Below, one piece after another: positions 25,783-35,353 of a stretch of 42,665 nt of DNA. The notes beneath the pieces were generated by a model. The model was not told where the DNA came from. It did not search any database and saw only the letters and a list, made by a program, of their open reading frames with translations. The DNA is from Cellulomonas rhizosphaerae (GTDB lineage: Bacteria > Actinomycetota > Actinomycetes > Actinomycetales > Cellulomonadaceae): assembly GCF_003470205.1 (NCBI RefSeq), contig NZ_QWKP01000208.1, positions 1-42,665 of the forward strand, in the 5' to 3' direction. Numbering within the stretch: position 1 is the stretch's first letter; each line of letters begins with the position of its first letter. The position numbers and the translations under genes were made by a program.

Positions 25783-28413
25783 TCAGCCCCGGGTGACCGG
25801 CTCGCCCAGCGAGGCGTCGCGCGCGACGACGGACTCGCCGTCCGACGTGGCCAGGTCGAGCGTCCCCGTGGCGCGGCCCGCGGACCGCACGTCGTCGAGC
25901 GCGAGCTCGACGTCGCCGCGCAGCGCGGCCGGCACGTCGAGCGTCACCGCGAGGATCTCCGTGCGCATCGAGACCTTGGCCTCCGACTTCACCTTGCGCA
26001 GCGCGGCGAGCGCGGCACCGGCGGCGGACACCACGGTCGGTGACGCGTCCGCGGCGGCGGCGCGCAGCGGTTCGGCCACGGGCCACGCGGCGCGGTGCAC
26101 CGAGCCCTCGCGCCACCAGGACCAGACCTCCTCGGTCGCGAACGGCAGCACGGGGGCGAACAGGCGCAGGAGCGTGTCGAGCGCGATGCCCAGGGCGGCG
26201 CGCGCCGAGTCGGCGCCCGCGCCCTCGCCGTACGCGCGGTCCTTGACGAGCTCGAGGTAGTCGTCGCAGAACGTCCAGAAGAACGTCTCGGACAGCTCGA
26301 GCGCGCGCGTGTGGTCGTAGGCCTCGAGCGAGGCGGTCGCGCGGTCGACGACGTCGGCCAGGCCGGCCAGCATCGCGCGGTCCAGCGGGACCGTGACGAG
26401 GGCGGGGTCGAGCTCGACCGTGCCGAACGACAGCGCGAACTTGCTCGCGTTGAGCACCTTGATCGCCAGGCGGCGGCCGATCTTCATCTGGCCGACCTCG
26501 AACGCGGCGTCGGTGCCCAGGCGGGCGGAGGCGGCCCAGTAGCGCACCGCGTCGGAGCCGTGCTCGACGAGCAGGTCCATGGGCGTGACGACGTTGCCCT
26601 TGGACTTGCTCATCTTCTTGCGGTCGGGGTCGAGGATCCAGCCGCTGATCGCCGCGTCGGACCAGGGCAGGCAGCCGTGCTCCTGGTGCGAGCGGACCAC
26701 GGTCGAGAACAGCCACGTGCGGATGATGTCCTGGCCCTGAGGGCGCAGGTTCATCGGGAAGACGCGCTCGAACAGGTCCGGGTCGCTGCGCCAGCCGCCC
26801 GCGATCTGCGGGGTCAGCGACGACGTGGCCCAGGTGTCCATGATGTCGGGGTCGGCGACGAAGCCGCCGGGGACGCCGCGCTGGTCGGCCGTGTATCCGA
26901 CTGGGACGTCGGACGACGGGTCGATCGGCAGCTGGTCCTCGGACGCGACGATCGGGTTCTCGTGGTCGGGCTCGCCGTCCGCGTCGAGCGGGTACCAGAC
27001 GGGGAACGGCACGCCGAAGAACCGCTGCCGGCTGATCAGCCAGTCGCCGTTGAGGCCGCCGACCCAGTTCTCGTAGCGGACCGCCATGAACTCCGGGTGG
27101 AAGTCGAGCTCGGCGCCGCGCGCGAGCAGCTCGTCGCGCAGGGCCGCGTCGCGGCCACCGTTGCGGATGTACCACTGGCGGCTCGTGACGATCTCGAGGG
27201 GCTTGTCGCCCTTCTCGTAGAAGTTCGCCTTGCGCTGCGTCTTGACGGGCTCGCCGTCCAGGTCGCCGCTCTCGCGCAGGCCTGCGACGACGAGCTCGCG
27301 CGCCGAGAAGGTCGTCTTGCCGGCCAGCTCGCCGTACAGCGCCTGCCCGGCGTCGGTCGAGAGCCAGTCCGGGGTCTCGGAGAGCAGGCGGCCGTTGCGC
27401 CCGATGACCGAGCGTGTGGGCAGCTGCAGCTCGCGCCACCACTGCACGTCGGTCAGGTCGCCGAAGGTGCAGCACATCGCGATGCCCGCGCCCTTGTCCC
27501 GCTCCGCGCCGGGGTGGGCCAGCACGGGGACCTCGACGCCGAACAGCGGGGAGGTGACCGTGGTGCCGAACAGGTGCTGGTAGCGCTCGTCGTCCGGGTG
27601 CGCGATGAGCGCGACGCACGCGGGGAGCAGCTCGGGGCGCGTCGTCTCGATGTAGACCTTGGTGCCGCCGACGCCGTGGAAGGCGACCCGGTGGTAGGCG
27701 CCCGGGTAGTCGCGCGCCTCGAGCTCGGCCTGCGCGACGGCCGTCTGGAACGTGACGTCCCAGAGGCCCGGTGCCTCGGCCTGGTACGCCTCGCCGCGCG
27801 CGAGGTTGCGCAGGAACGCCTGCTGGGCCACGGCACGGGCGTCGCCCGAGATCGTCTGGTAGGTCTTCGACCAGTCGACCGACAGGCCCAGGCGGCGCCA
27901 CAGCGTCTCGAACTGGCGCTCGTCGTCGACCGTGAGGCGCTCGCACAGCTCGACGAAGTTACGGCGGCTGATCGGCACCTGGTCGCCGGCCTTGCTGCTC
28001 TTGTTGTCGCCACCCTCGAACGGGGGCGTGAAGTCGGGCTCGTACGGCAGCGACGGGTCGCAGCGCACGCCGAAGTAGTTCTGCACGCGACGCTCGGTGG
28101 GCAGGCCGTTGTCGTCCCAGCCCATCGGGTAGAACACCTCGGCGCCCTGCATGCGGCGGTAGCGCGCCACGACGTCCGTGTGGGTGTACGAGAAGACGTG
28201 GCCGACGTGCAGCGACCCGCTCACCGTGGGGGGCGGGGTGTCGATCGAGTAGACCTGCTCGCGCGTCTTGGTGCGGTCGAAGCCGTACAGGTCCTGCGCG
28301 GTCCAGGCGGCGTTCCAGCGCTCCTCGACGCCGTCCAGCGAGACCCGGTCCGGTACCTGCCGCGTGCCGGCGGTGGGGTGGGCGGGTTCGGGGGCGGCGT
28401 TCAGGTCGGTCAT
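25783..28413 (-). CDS. valS: Valyl-tRNA synthetase
   Basis: An 876-residue class I synthetase charging tRNA-Val. The HIGH motif appears as PPPTVSGSLHVGHVFSYTHTD and KMSKS as DRKKMSKSKGNVVTPMDLL; the large CP1 editing domain and C-terminal anticodon-binding domain are present. Length equals that of the actinobacterial enzyme. The ATG at 28413 is chosen because GGGAAG lies 9 nt before it; the in-frame ATG at 28422 abuts the same SD. Divergent from the NRPS gene; the 134-bp gap must carry both promoters. Confidence 0.96.
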   Translation of the reverse strand: MTDLNAAPEPAHPTAGTRQVPDRVSLDGVEERWNAAWTAQDLYGFDRTKTREQVYSIDTPPPTVSGSLHVGHVFSYTHTDVVARYRRMQGAEVFYPMGWDDNGLPTERRVQNYFGVRCDPSLPYEPDFTPPFEGGDNKSSKAGDQVPISRRNFVELCERLTVDDERQFETLWRRLGLSVDWSKTYQTISGDARAVAQQAFLRNLARGEAYQAEAPGLWDVTFQTAVAQAELEARDYPGAYHRVAFHGVGGTKVYIETTRPELLPACVALIAHPDDERYQHLFGTTVTSPLFGVEVPVLAHPGAERDKGAGIAMCCTFGDLTDVQWWRELQLPTRSVIGRNGRLLSETPDWLSTDAGQALYGELAGKTTFSARELVVAGLRESGDLDGEPVKTQRKANFYEKGDKPLEIVTSRQWYIRNGGRDAALRDELLARGAELDFHPEFMAVRYENWVGGLNGDWLISRQRFFGVPFPVWYPLDADGEPDHENPIVASEDQLPIDPSSDVPVGYTADQRGVPGGFVADPDIMDTWATSSLTPQIAGGWRSDPDLFERVFPMNLRPQGQDIIRTWLFSTVVRSHQEHGCLPWSDAAISGWILDPDRKKMSKSKGNVVTPMDLLVEHGSDAVRYWAASARLGTDAAFEVGQMKIGRRLAIKVLNASKFALSFGTVELDPALVTVPLDRAMLAGLADVVDRATASLEAYDHTRALELSETFFWTFCDDYLELVKDRAYGEGAGADSARAALGIALDTLLRLFAPVLPFATEEVWSWWREGSVHRAAWPVAEPLRAAAADASPTVVSAAGAALAALRKVKSEAKVSMRTEILAVTLDVPAALRGDVELALDDVRSAGRATGTLDLATSDGESVVARDASLGEPVTRG

Positions 28414-28547
28414 GGGGCACATCTTCCCAGAACCCGGCGCACGCGCGCGCACGCCGACCAGCCCCCAGCGAACGTTGGTCGACGACACGGTGAACACAGC
28501 CCGCGCGTGCGGGGTCGGCCTCGGCGGGCCTGCGAGGATCGCTCGAC

Positions 28548-31500
28548 GTGACCACTGACGGATTCCTCCGCGCCGCGCTCGCCCCCGAGCCGCGGACGCT
28601 GCTCGACGTGCTGGCCGCGTCGGTGGCGGCGTCACCCGACGCGCCCGCGGTGGACGACGGCCGGACGGTCCTCACGTACCGCGAGCTCGCCGATGCCGTC
28701 GCCGCCGGGGCGGCCGGGCTCGCGGCCGACGGTGTCCGCCGCGGGGACCGGGTGGGCGTGCGCATCCCGTCGGGCACCGCTGAGCTCTACACCGCGATCC
28801 TCGCCGTGCTGGCCGCCGGCGCGGCCTACGTGCCCGTGGACGTCGACGACCCCGACGAGCGCGCGCGGACCGTGTTCCGCGAGGCCGCGGTCGCGCGCGT
28901 GCTGACCGAGGGCGACCTGCCGACCGCGAAGGGGCGCGCGCCCGAGGCACCCGGGCCGGCCGACGACGCGTGGATCATCTTCACCTCCGGCTCGACCGGA
29001 ACGCCCAAGGGAGTCGCGGTCACGCACCGGTCCGCCGCGGCGTTCGTCGACGCCGAGGCCCGCCTGTTCCTGCAAGGCGCCCCGCTGGGTCCGGGTGACC
29101 GCGTGCTGGCCGGGCTCTCGGTCGCGTTCGACGCGAGCTGCGAGGAGATGTGGCTCGCCTGGGGGCACGGCGCGTGCCTCGTCCCCGCGCCGCGCGCGCT
29201 GGTCCGCACGGGCATGGACCTCGGGCCGTGGCTGGTCGCGCAGGGGATCACGGTCGTCTCCACGGTCCCCACCCTGGCGGGGCTCTGGCGGCCCGACGAG
29301 CTCGCGGCCGTGCGGCTGCTGATCTTCGGCGGCGAGGCCTGCCCGCCCGAGCTCGCCGCGCGGCTGACCGGACCGGGCCGCGAGGTCTGGAACACGTACG
29401 GCCCGACGGAGGCGACGGTCGTCGCGTGCGCGTCGCTGCTCACCGGCGAGGGGCCCGTGCGGATCGGGCACGCGCTCGACGGGTGGGACCTCGCAGTCGT
29501 CGGCCCCGACGGGCTGCCCGTCGCGGACGGCGGGGCGGGCGAGCTCGTCATCGGCGGCGTGGGGCTCGCGCGGTACCTGGACCCCGTGAAGGACGCCGAG
29601 CGGTACGCGCCCGCGCTGGCGCTCGGGTGGGACCGGGCCTACCGCTCCGGGGACATCGTGCGGTACGAGGCCGAGGGGCTCGTGTTCGTCGGGCGCGCCG
29701 ACGACCAGGTCAAGATCGGCGGCCGGAGGATCGAGCTCGGTGAGGTCGACTCGGCGCTCGCGGCCTTGCCCGGCGTCGCGGGCGCCGCGGCCGCGGTGCG
29801 GCGCACGCCCGCGGGCTCGTCGGTGCTCGTCGGCTACCTCGCGCCGGCGCCAGGCGTCGAGCTGAGCCTGGACGAGGCCCGCGCGCTGCTGCGCGAGGCG
29901 CTGCCCGCCGCGCTCGTGCCGCTGCTCGCGGTCGTGCCCGAGCTGCCGACGCGCGGCTCGGGCAAGGTCGACCGCGACGCGCTGCCGTGGCCGCTGACCG
30001 GCGTCGACGCGCCGGGCCGGACCGCCGCGCTCTCACCGACGCAGGAGTGGGTCGCCGAGCGCTGGACCGCGACGCTCGGCGCCGCGGTCGCGGGCCCGGA
30101 CGACGACTTCTTCGCCAGCGGCGGCGGGTCGCTGGTCGCCGCGCAGCTCGTCTCCGCGCTGCGCGAGCGGTACCCGACCGTCACGGTCGCCGACGTGTAC
30201 GAGTTCCCGCGCCTCGCGGACCTGGCGCGCCGGCTCGACGAGCTCGAGCCCGCGTCGGCCGCGTCGGAGCGCACGGTCACGCCGACGCCGCGGCGCGCCC
30301 AGGCGATCCAGCTGCTCGCCGCGATCCCGCTCGCGGCCCTCGTCGGGCTGCGCTGGCTGACCTGGCTCATCGCCGCGGACGCCGTGCTGACCTCGACCGG
30401 CCGGATGGACTGGGTGCCGTCGGTGCCGCACGCGTGGTGGTGGGTCGCCGCGGGCTGGCTCGTGCTGATCAGCCCGCTCGGACGGATGGGCTCGACCGTG
30501 CTCGTCGCGCGCACGCTGCTGCGGGACGTGGCCCCCGGCCGCTATCCGCGGGGCGGCTCGATGCACCTGCGGCTGTGGTTCGTCGAGAGCTGGGCCGCCG
30601 CCGCGGGCGCGGGGAACCTGTCCTGCGCGCCGTGGACCGCGACCTACGCGCGGGCGCTCGGGGCGAGCGTCGGCAACGACGTCGACCTGCACACGATGCC
30701 GCCGGTCACCGGCCTGCTCACGCTCGGCAACGGCTGCTCGGTCGAGCCCGAGGTCGACCTCACGGGCCACTGGCTCGACGGCGACGTGCTGCGCGTCGGC
30801 AAGGTCCGGGTCGACAAGCGCGCCACGGTCGGCACGCGCAGCACCCTCGGGCCGGGCGTCCGGGTGGGGCAGGGCGCGGAGATCGCGCCGGGCTCCGGGG
30901 TGCTGGTCTCGGTGCCGCCGGGCGAGCTGTGGGTCGGCTCGCCGGCCGCGTTCGAGGGACCCGCTCGCGAGCACTGGCCGCACCGCCGAGCGCCGCGCGG
31001 GCGCCGGTGGGTCGGGATCTACGGGCTGAGCGCGGGCGTGCTCGCCGCTCTGCCGGTGGTCGCCGCGGCGTGCGGGCTGCTCGTCGTGGGCTGGTCGGTC
31101 CGGGACGCCGACGCGTGGTCGCAGGCGGCGTGGCGCGCGCTCGCGGCAGTACCGCTGGGGGCGCTCGCGATGCTCGTCGTGCTGCTCGTGGCGACGCTCG
31201 TCGGCGTCCGGCTGCTGGGGATCGGGATGACGGAGGGCTACCACCCCGTGCGCTCGCGGGTGGGGTGGCAGGTCTGGGCGACGCAGCGGCTCATGGACGA
31301 CGCGCGCACCCTGCTGTTCCCGCTGTACGCGAGCAGCCTCACGCCGCTGTGGCTGCGCGCGCTGGGCGCCGACGTGGGCCGCGACGTCGAGGCGTCGACC
31401 GTGCTGCTGCTGCCGTCCATGACGAGCGTGGGTGACGGCGCGTTCCTGGCCGACGACACGCTCATCGGCTCCTACGAGCTCGGCCGCGGCTACCTGCGGA

Positions 31501-32387
31501 TCGAGCGCGCGAGCATCGGCAAGAAGGCGTTCCTCGGCAACTCGGGGATGATCGCGCCCGGCCGGGCGGTGCCCAAGCGCGGGCTCGTGGCCGTGCTGTC
31601 GGCGACGCCCGAGCACGCCAAGTCGGGCTCGTCCTGGCTCGGGTCGCCGCCCGTGAAGCTGCGCCGGGCCGCGAGCGAGGTCGACGCGGGGCGGACCTTC
31701 GAGCCGCCCGTGCGGCTGCGGGTGGCGCGCGGGCTGGTCGAGGCGTGCCGCGTGGTGCCCGTGATGGTGACGTTCGGGCTGGGGGTCGGCGTGCTGCTCG
31801 TGCTGCAGGCCGTGGTCGACGCCGGGGGTCTCGGCGCCGCCGCGTGGGCGTCGCCGCTCGTCGTGCTCGGGGCCGCCGCGCTCGCGTGCGGGCTCGCGAC
31901 GGCCGCGAAGTGGCTGCTCGTCGGGCGGCTGCGCGCGGGGGAGCACCCGCTGTGGAGCTCGTTCATCTGGCGCAACGAGCTCGCGGACACGTTCCTCGAG
32001 ACGGTCGCCGTGCCGTGGATCGGGCCCGCGACGGTCGGTTCACCGGCCCTGAACGTGTGGCTGCGGTCGCTCGGCGCGCGCATCGGCCGTGGTGTCTGGT
32101 GCGAGACGTACTGGCTGCCGGAGGCGGACCTCGTCGAGATCGGCGACGGTGCCACGATCAACCGCGGTTGCGTGCTCCAGACACATCTGTTCCATGATCG
32201 GGTCATGAGCATCGACTCCGTGACCATCGGCGCGGGCGCCGGCATCGGCCCGCACGGCGTCGTGCTGCCCGCCGCGCACGTCGGCGACGGCGCCAGCGTC
32301 GGGCCGTCGTCGCTCGTGCTGCGCGGCGACCACATCCCCGCCGGATCCCGCTGGGCGGGCAACCCCGTCGCACCGGTGACCGCATGA
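28548..32387 (+). CDS. Pls/PosA-family single-module NRPS (predicted lysine-type poly-amino acid synthetase)
   Basis: A 1279-residue membrane synthetase. Adenylation domain (about 10-490): A3 IIFTSGSTGTPKGVAVTH, A5 NTYGPTEATV, A7 YRSGDIVRY, A8 GRADDQVKIGGRRIELGEVD, A10 Lys473. Carrier domain (about 500-575) with Ser528 in GGGSLVAAQ for phosphopantetheine. Then six membrane segments (about 584, 632, 821, 865, 1065, 1100) separating three left-handed beta-helix domains (about 705-800, 940-1030, 1175-1275), the layout of epsilon-poly-lysine synthetase Pls. No condensation or thioesterase domain. The pocket residues I align read D-A-E-S-I-G-T-V-V-K, close to known lysine codes. GTG start with GAGGAT upstream; ATGA overlap with the M1 peptidase. 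Product is inferred. Confidence 0.88.
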   Translation: MTTDGFLRAALAPEPRTLLDVLAASVAASPDAPAVDDGRTVLTYRELADAVAAGAAGLAADGVRRGDRVGVRIPSGTAELYTAILAVLAAGAAYVPVDVDDPDERARTVFREAAVARVLTEGDLPTAKGRAPEAPGPADDAWIIFTSGSTGTPKGVAVTHRSAAAFVDAEARLFLQGAPLGPGDRVLAGLSVAFDASCEEMWLAWGHGACLVPAPRALVRTGMDLGPWLVAQGITVVSTVPTLAGLWRPDELAAVRLLIFGGEACPPELAARLTGPGREVWNTYGPTEATVVACASLLTGEGPVRIGHALDGWDLAVVGPDGLPVADGGAGELVIGGVGLARYLDPVKDAERYAPALALGWDRAYRSGDIVRYEAEGLVFVGRADDQVKIGGRRIELGEVDSALAALPGVAGAAAAVRRTPAGSSVLVGYLAPAPGVELSLDEARALLREALPAALVPLLAVVPELPTRGSGKVDRDALPWPLTGVDAPGRTAALSPTQEWVAERWTATLGAAVAGPDDDFFASGGGSLVAAQLVSALRERYPTVTVADVYEFPRLADLARRLDELEPASAASERTVTPTPRRAQAIQLLAAIPLAALVGLRWLTWLIAADAVLTSTGRMDWVPSVPHAWWWVAAGWLVLISPLGRMGSTVLVARTLLRDVAPGRYPRGGSMHLRLWFVESWAAAAGAGNLSCAPWTATYARALGASVGNDVDLHTMPPVTGLLTLGNGCSVEPEVDLTGHWLDGDVLRVGKVRVDKRATVGTRSTLGPGVRVGQGAEIAPGSGVLVSVPPGELWVGSPAAFEGPAREHWPHRRAPRGRRWVGIYGLSAGVLAALPVVAAACGLLVVGWSVRDADAWSQAAWRALAAVPLGALAMLVVLLVATLVGVRLLGIGMTEGYHPVRSRVGWQVWATQRLMDDARTLLFPLYASSLTPLWLRALGADVGRDVEASTVLLLPSMTSVGDGAFLADDTLIGSYELGRGYLRIERASIGKKAFLGNSGMIAPGRAVPKRGLVAVLSATPEHAKSGSSWLGSPPVKLRRAASEVDAGRTFEPPVRLRVARGLVEACRVVPVMVTFGLGVGVLLVLQAVVDAGGLGAAAWASPLVVLGAAALACGLATAAKWLLVGRLRAGEHPLWSSFIWRNELADTFLETVAVPWIGPATVGSPALNVWLRSLGARIGRGVWCETYWLPEADLVEIGDGATINRGCVLQTHLFHDRVMSIDSVTIGAGAGIGPHGVVLPAAHVGDGASVGPSSLVLRGDHIPAGSRWAGNPVAPVTA

Positions 32388-33676
32388 CCTTCGGACCCTC
32401 GCAGGGGGCCCTCGACGTCTCGCGCTACGAGCTGGAGCTGGACTACCGGGTCGTAGGGAACAGGCTCGACGCCCGGGCGCGCGTGCACGGGGTCGCGCGG
32501 CGGCACCTCGACCGGTTCTCGCTCGACCTCGCGGGGCTGCGCGTCAGCCGCGTGCTGCTCGACGGCAGGCGGCCCGAGCGGTGGACGCACCGCGCGGGCC
32601 AGCTGACCATCCGCCCCGGCGGCGTGCTGGCGCCGGGCGCGCCCGTCGTCGTCGAGGTGCACTACACGGGCAACCCGCGGCCGATCCGCGGGCCGTGGGG
32701 CGAGGTCGGCTGGGAGGAGCTCGCGGACGGCGTCATCGTCGCGGGCCAGCCCGACGGCGCGCCCTCGTGGTTCCCGTGCCAGGACCACCCGGCCGACAAG
32801 GCCTCGTTCGGCATCGTCGTCACGACCGACGCCGGGTACGAGGTCGTGTGCAACGGGTCGCTCGTGTCGCGCACGGCGCGCTCGAGCCGGGTGCGCTGGG
32901 AGTTCGACCAGCCCGAGCCCACCGCTCCCTACCTCGCGACCGTGCAGATCGGGCGCTACCAGCGCTGGGTCAGCGCGGCGGGTCCCGTGCGGCAGGAGGC
33001 GGCCGTGCCCGCGCGGCTGCGGGCGGCGTTCGAGCACGACTTCGCGCGGCAGCCGCAGATGTTCGAGGTCTTCGAGGAGCTGTTCGGGCCGTACCCGTTC
33101 GCCGGGTACACGGTCGTCGTGACCGACGACGACCTCGAGATCCCGCTCGAGGCGCACGGCCTGTCCATCTTCGGCGCGAACCTCGTCGACGGGCACCGGG
33201 GCGCCGAGCGGCTCGTCGCGCACGAGCTCGCGCACCAGTGGTTCGGCAACAGCGTGACGGCCTCGACGTGGCAGGACATCTGGCTGCACGAGGGCTTCGC
33301 CTGCTACGCGGAGTGGCTGTGGTCGCACGCGTCGGGCGGACGGACGGCCGACGACCAGGCGCGCACGGCCCACACACGCCTGGCCGGGCTGCCCCAGGAC
33401 CTCGTCGTGGGCGACCCCGGGCCTGAGCTGATGTTCGACGACCGGCTCTACAAGCGCGGTGCGCTGACCCTGCACGCGCTGCGCCGGACGGTCGGGGACG
33501 ACGCGTTCTTCGCCACGCTCCGCGCATGGACCGCGCAGTTCCGGCACGGCAGCGTGAGCACCGCGCAGTTCGTCTCGCTCGCGTCGGGGATCGCCGGGCG
33601 GCCGCTCGACGCGCTGTTCGACGCCTGGCTCTACGCGGCGCCGCTGCCCGCGCTGCCGAGCGCCGTCACGGCCTGA
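32384..33676 (+). CDS. M1 family zinc metallopeptidase (compact form)
   Basis: A 430-residue gluzincin aminopeptidase-like protein. The zinc motif is H280-E-L-A-H284 with the third ligand E303 (HELAHQWFGNSVTASTWQDIWLHE), complete. It has the N-terminal beta domain (about 1-190) and catalytic domain but lacks the long C-terminal helical domain of PepN/ERAP enzymes. The GxMEN substrate motif is replaced by PLEAHGLS. Translationally coupled to the Pls-type synthetase by ATGA, so it may trim, mature or detoxify that product; it could also be a general peptidase. No signal peptide is seen. Confidence 0.92.
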   Translation: MTFGPSQGALDVSRYELELDYRVVGNRLDARARVHGVARRHLDRFSLDLAGLRVSRVLLDGRRPERWTHRAGQLTIRPGGVLAPGAPVVVEVHYTGNPRPIRGPWGEVGWEELADGVIVAGQPDGAPSWFPCQDHPADKASFGIVVTTDAGYEVVCNGSLVSRTARSSRVRWEFDQPEPTAPYLATVQIGRYQRWVSAAGPVRQEAAVPARLRAAFEHDFARQPQMFEVFEELFGPYPFAGYTVVVTDDDLEIPLEAHGLSIFGANLVDGHRGAERLVAHELAHQWFGNSVTASTWQDIWLHEGFACYAEWLWSHASGGRTADDQARTAHTRLAGLPQDLVVGDPGPELMFDDRLYKRGALTLHALRRTVGDDAFFATLRAWTAQFRHGSVSTAQFVSLASGIAGRPLDALFDAWLYAAPLPALPSAVTA

Positions 33677-34226
33677 CCTCGCGCACGACGACGGCCGCGC
33701 CGACCGGGGCCGCGACCGCGCCCAGGTGACCGGGCGGGTCCATGTCGTGCAGCTCGCACGCGGCGACCTCGGGCGGCGCGGCGACGACCTGGCCGGCGCT
33801 GATCGTGACGCGCCGCGGGTCGAGGGTCAGGCCGAGGCCGGACGCCTTGAGGACCGCCTCCTTGCGCACCCAGGCGCGCAGCCGTCCGTCGGCGGTCGGC
33901 GCGTGCTCGTCTGGCGACAGGGCGACCTCGTCGAACCCGGGCCACAGCTCGTCGCGGCGGTGCTCGAGGTCGATCCCGACCGGGCTGTCGAGCGATGCGG
34001 CGACGGCGACCACGCCGGTCCCGCGCGTGATCGAGACGTGCGCGCCCGTCGTCGTCGGGGCGCCGTGCGCGGCGCTGCCGCAGGTGGGGCAGCGGCGGCC
34101 GACGACGACGTCGGCCGGGTCGACGCCCCGCACGTGGGCCACGGCGCGACGGGCCAGCTCGGAGGCCTCGTCGGGCGCACCGGGCGTCACCCGCGCCCAC
34201 CAGACCAGCACCCGCGACTCGCTCAC
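33666..34226 (-). CDS. 4'-phosphopantetheinyl transferase (Sfp type)
   Basis: A 186-residue enzyme that moves phosphopantetheine from CoA to carrier-domain serines. Motifs: GRRCPTCGSAAHGAP near residue 45, VSITRGTGVVAVA, VGIDLEH (Mg-binding Asp and Glu) and WVRKEAVLKASGLGL (the KEAxxK motif). It is short for Sfp but complete across all motifs. GTG start with AGGATG upstream. It converges on the M1 gene with an 11-bp overlap, and is placed to activate the carrier domain (Ser528) of the neighbouring synthetase. Confidence 0.9.
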   Translation of the reverse strand: MSESRVLVWWARVTPGAPDEASELARRAVAHVRGVDPADVVVGRRCPTCGSAAHGAPTTTGAHVSITRGTGVVAVAASLDSPVGIDLEHRRDELWPGFDEVALSPDEHAPTADGRLRAWVRKEAVLKASGLGLTLDPRRVTISAGQVVAAPPEVAACELHDMDPPGHLGAVAAPVGAAVVVREVRP

Positions 34227-34336
34227 GCGGTCATCCTGCCGTGGTCCGCCTCGGAACACGTCGGACCGGTCACGGCGTTAGGGTCGCTGGAGGCCGCCCG
34301 GACGGGGCGGTCGACGATCGACGAGGGATGTGTGGC

Positions 34337-35353
34337 GTGTCAGGTGTGACGGCGGCCGGTCTGACGGTCGGCTATGCGGCGGCGCTCGAGCAGTTCCCGC
34401 CCATGGAGGCGGTCGAGCTCTCGGCGTACGCGGAGCAGCACGGGTTCTCGGGCGTGATGGCGGCCGACCACTACCAGCCGTGGGTGCCCGCGCAGGGCGA
34501 GGCGTCCTTCGTCTGGAACGTGCTCACCGCGCTCGGCGAGCGCACGTCCGGCGACATCGGGCCCGGCGTCACCGCGCCGACGTTCCGGTGGCACCCGGCG
34601 ATGGTCGCGCAGGCGTCGGCGACGCTCGCCGCGATGTACCCCGGGCGGCACTGGCTCGGGCTCGGCTCGGGCGAGGCGCTCAACGAGCACATCACCGCGC
34701 AGTACTGGCCCGAGGCGCCCGAGCGCATCAACCGGATGTTCGAGGCCATCGACATCATCAAGAAGCTGTTCTCGGCCTCGCTCGCGGGCAAGGACGTCAA
34801 GCACGCGGGGCAGTTCTACAAGCTCGAGTCGACGCGGCTGTGGACCATGCCCGAGGTGGCGCCCGAGATCCTCGTCGCGACAGCCGGGCCGGTGACCGCC
34901 AAGCGGGCCGGGCGGCACGCGGACGGGCTCATCACCGTCGGCGCGCCGCTCGAGAAGATCAGCGGGCTGTTCGGCAAGTTCGAGGAGGGCGCGCGCGAGG
35001 CCGGCAAGGACCCGTCGTCGATGCCCAAGGTGCTGCAGGTGCATCTGTCCTGGGCGCCGACCGACGAGGAGGCGCTGGCCAACGCGATGCACCAGTGGCC
35101 CAACGGCGGCATGAAGTTCCCCAAGGGTGACATCCGCACGCCGTTCGACTTCGAGCAGATGGCCAAGCTCGTCCGGCCGGAGGACTTCGAGGGCCGCATG
35201 GTCATCTCGTCGGACCCGGACAAGCACCGCGCCGACCTGCAGAAGTACGTCGACCTCGGCTTCGACCGGATCTACCTGCACAACGTGGGGCGCAACCAGC
35301 GCGAGTGGATCGAGACGTTCGGCGCCGAGGTGCTGCCGAAGCTCGTGCGATGA
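34337..35353 (+). CDS. F420-dependent glucose-6-phosphate dehydrogenase-family oxidoreductase
   Basis: A 338-residue luciferase-like enzyme of the TIGR03557/FGD group, which reduces F420 with a hydride from a sugar phosphate or related donor. Seen: [67 protein letters not shown], and [20 protein letters not shown]. The GTG at 34337 has GAGGG 9 nt upstream; the ATG at 34328 abuts the SD. It overlaps cofE by ATGA, so F420 use and F420 polyglutamylation are co-expressed. Whether the donor is really glucose-6-phosphate is not certain. Confidence 0.88.
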   Translation: MSGVTAAGLTVGYAAALEQFPPMEAVELSAYAEQHGFSGVMAADHYQPWVPAQGEASFVWNVLTALGERTSGDIGPGVTAPTFRWHPAMVAQASATLAAMYPGRHWLGLGSGEALNEHITAQYWPEAPERINRMFEAIDIIKKLFSASLAGKDVKHAGQFYKLESTRLWTMPEVAPEILVATAGPVTAKRAGRHADGLITVGAPLEKISGLFGKFEEGAREAGKDPSSMPKVLQVHLSWAPTDEEALANAMHQWPNGGMKFPKGDIRTPFDFEQMAKLVRPEDFEGRMVISSDPDKHRADLQKYVDLGFDRIYLHNVGRNQREWIETFGAEVLPKLVR

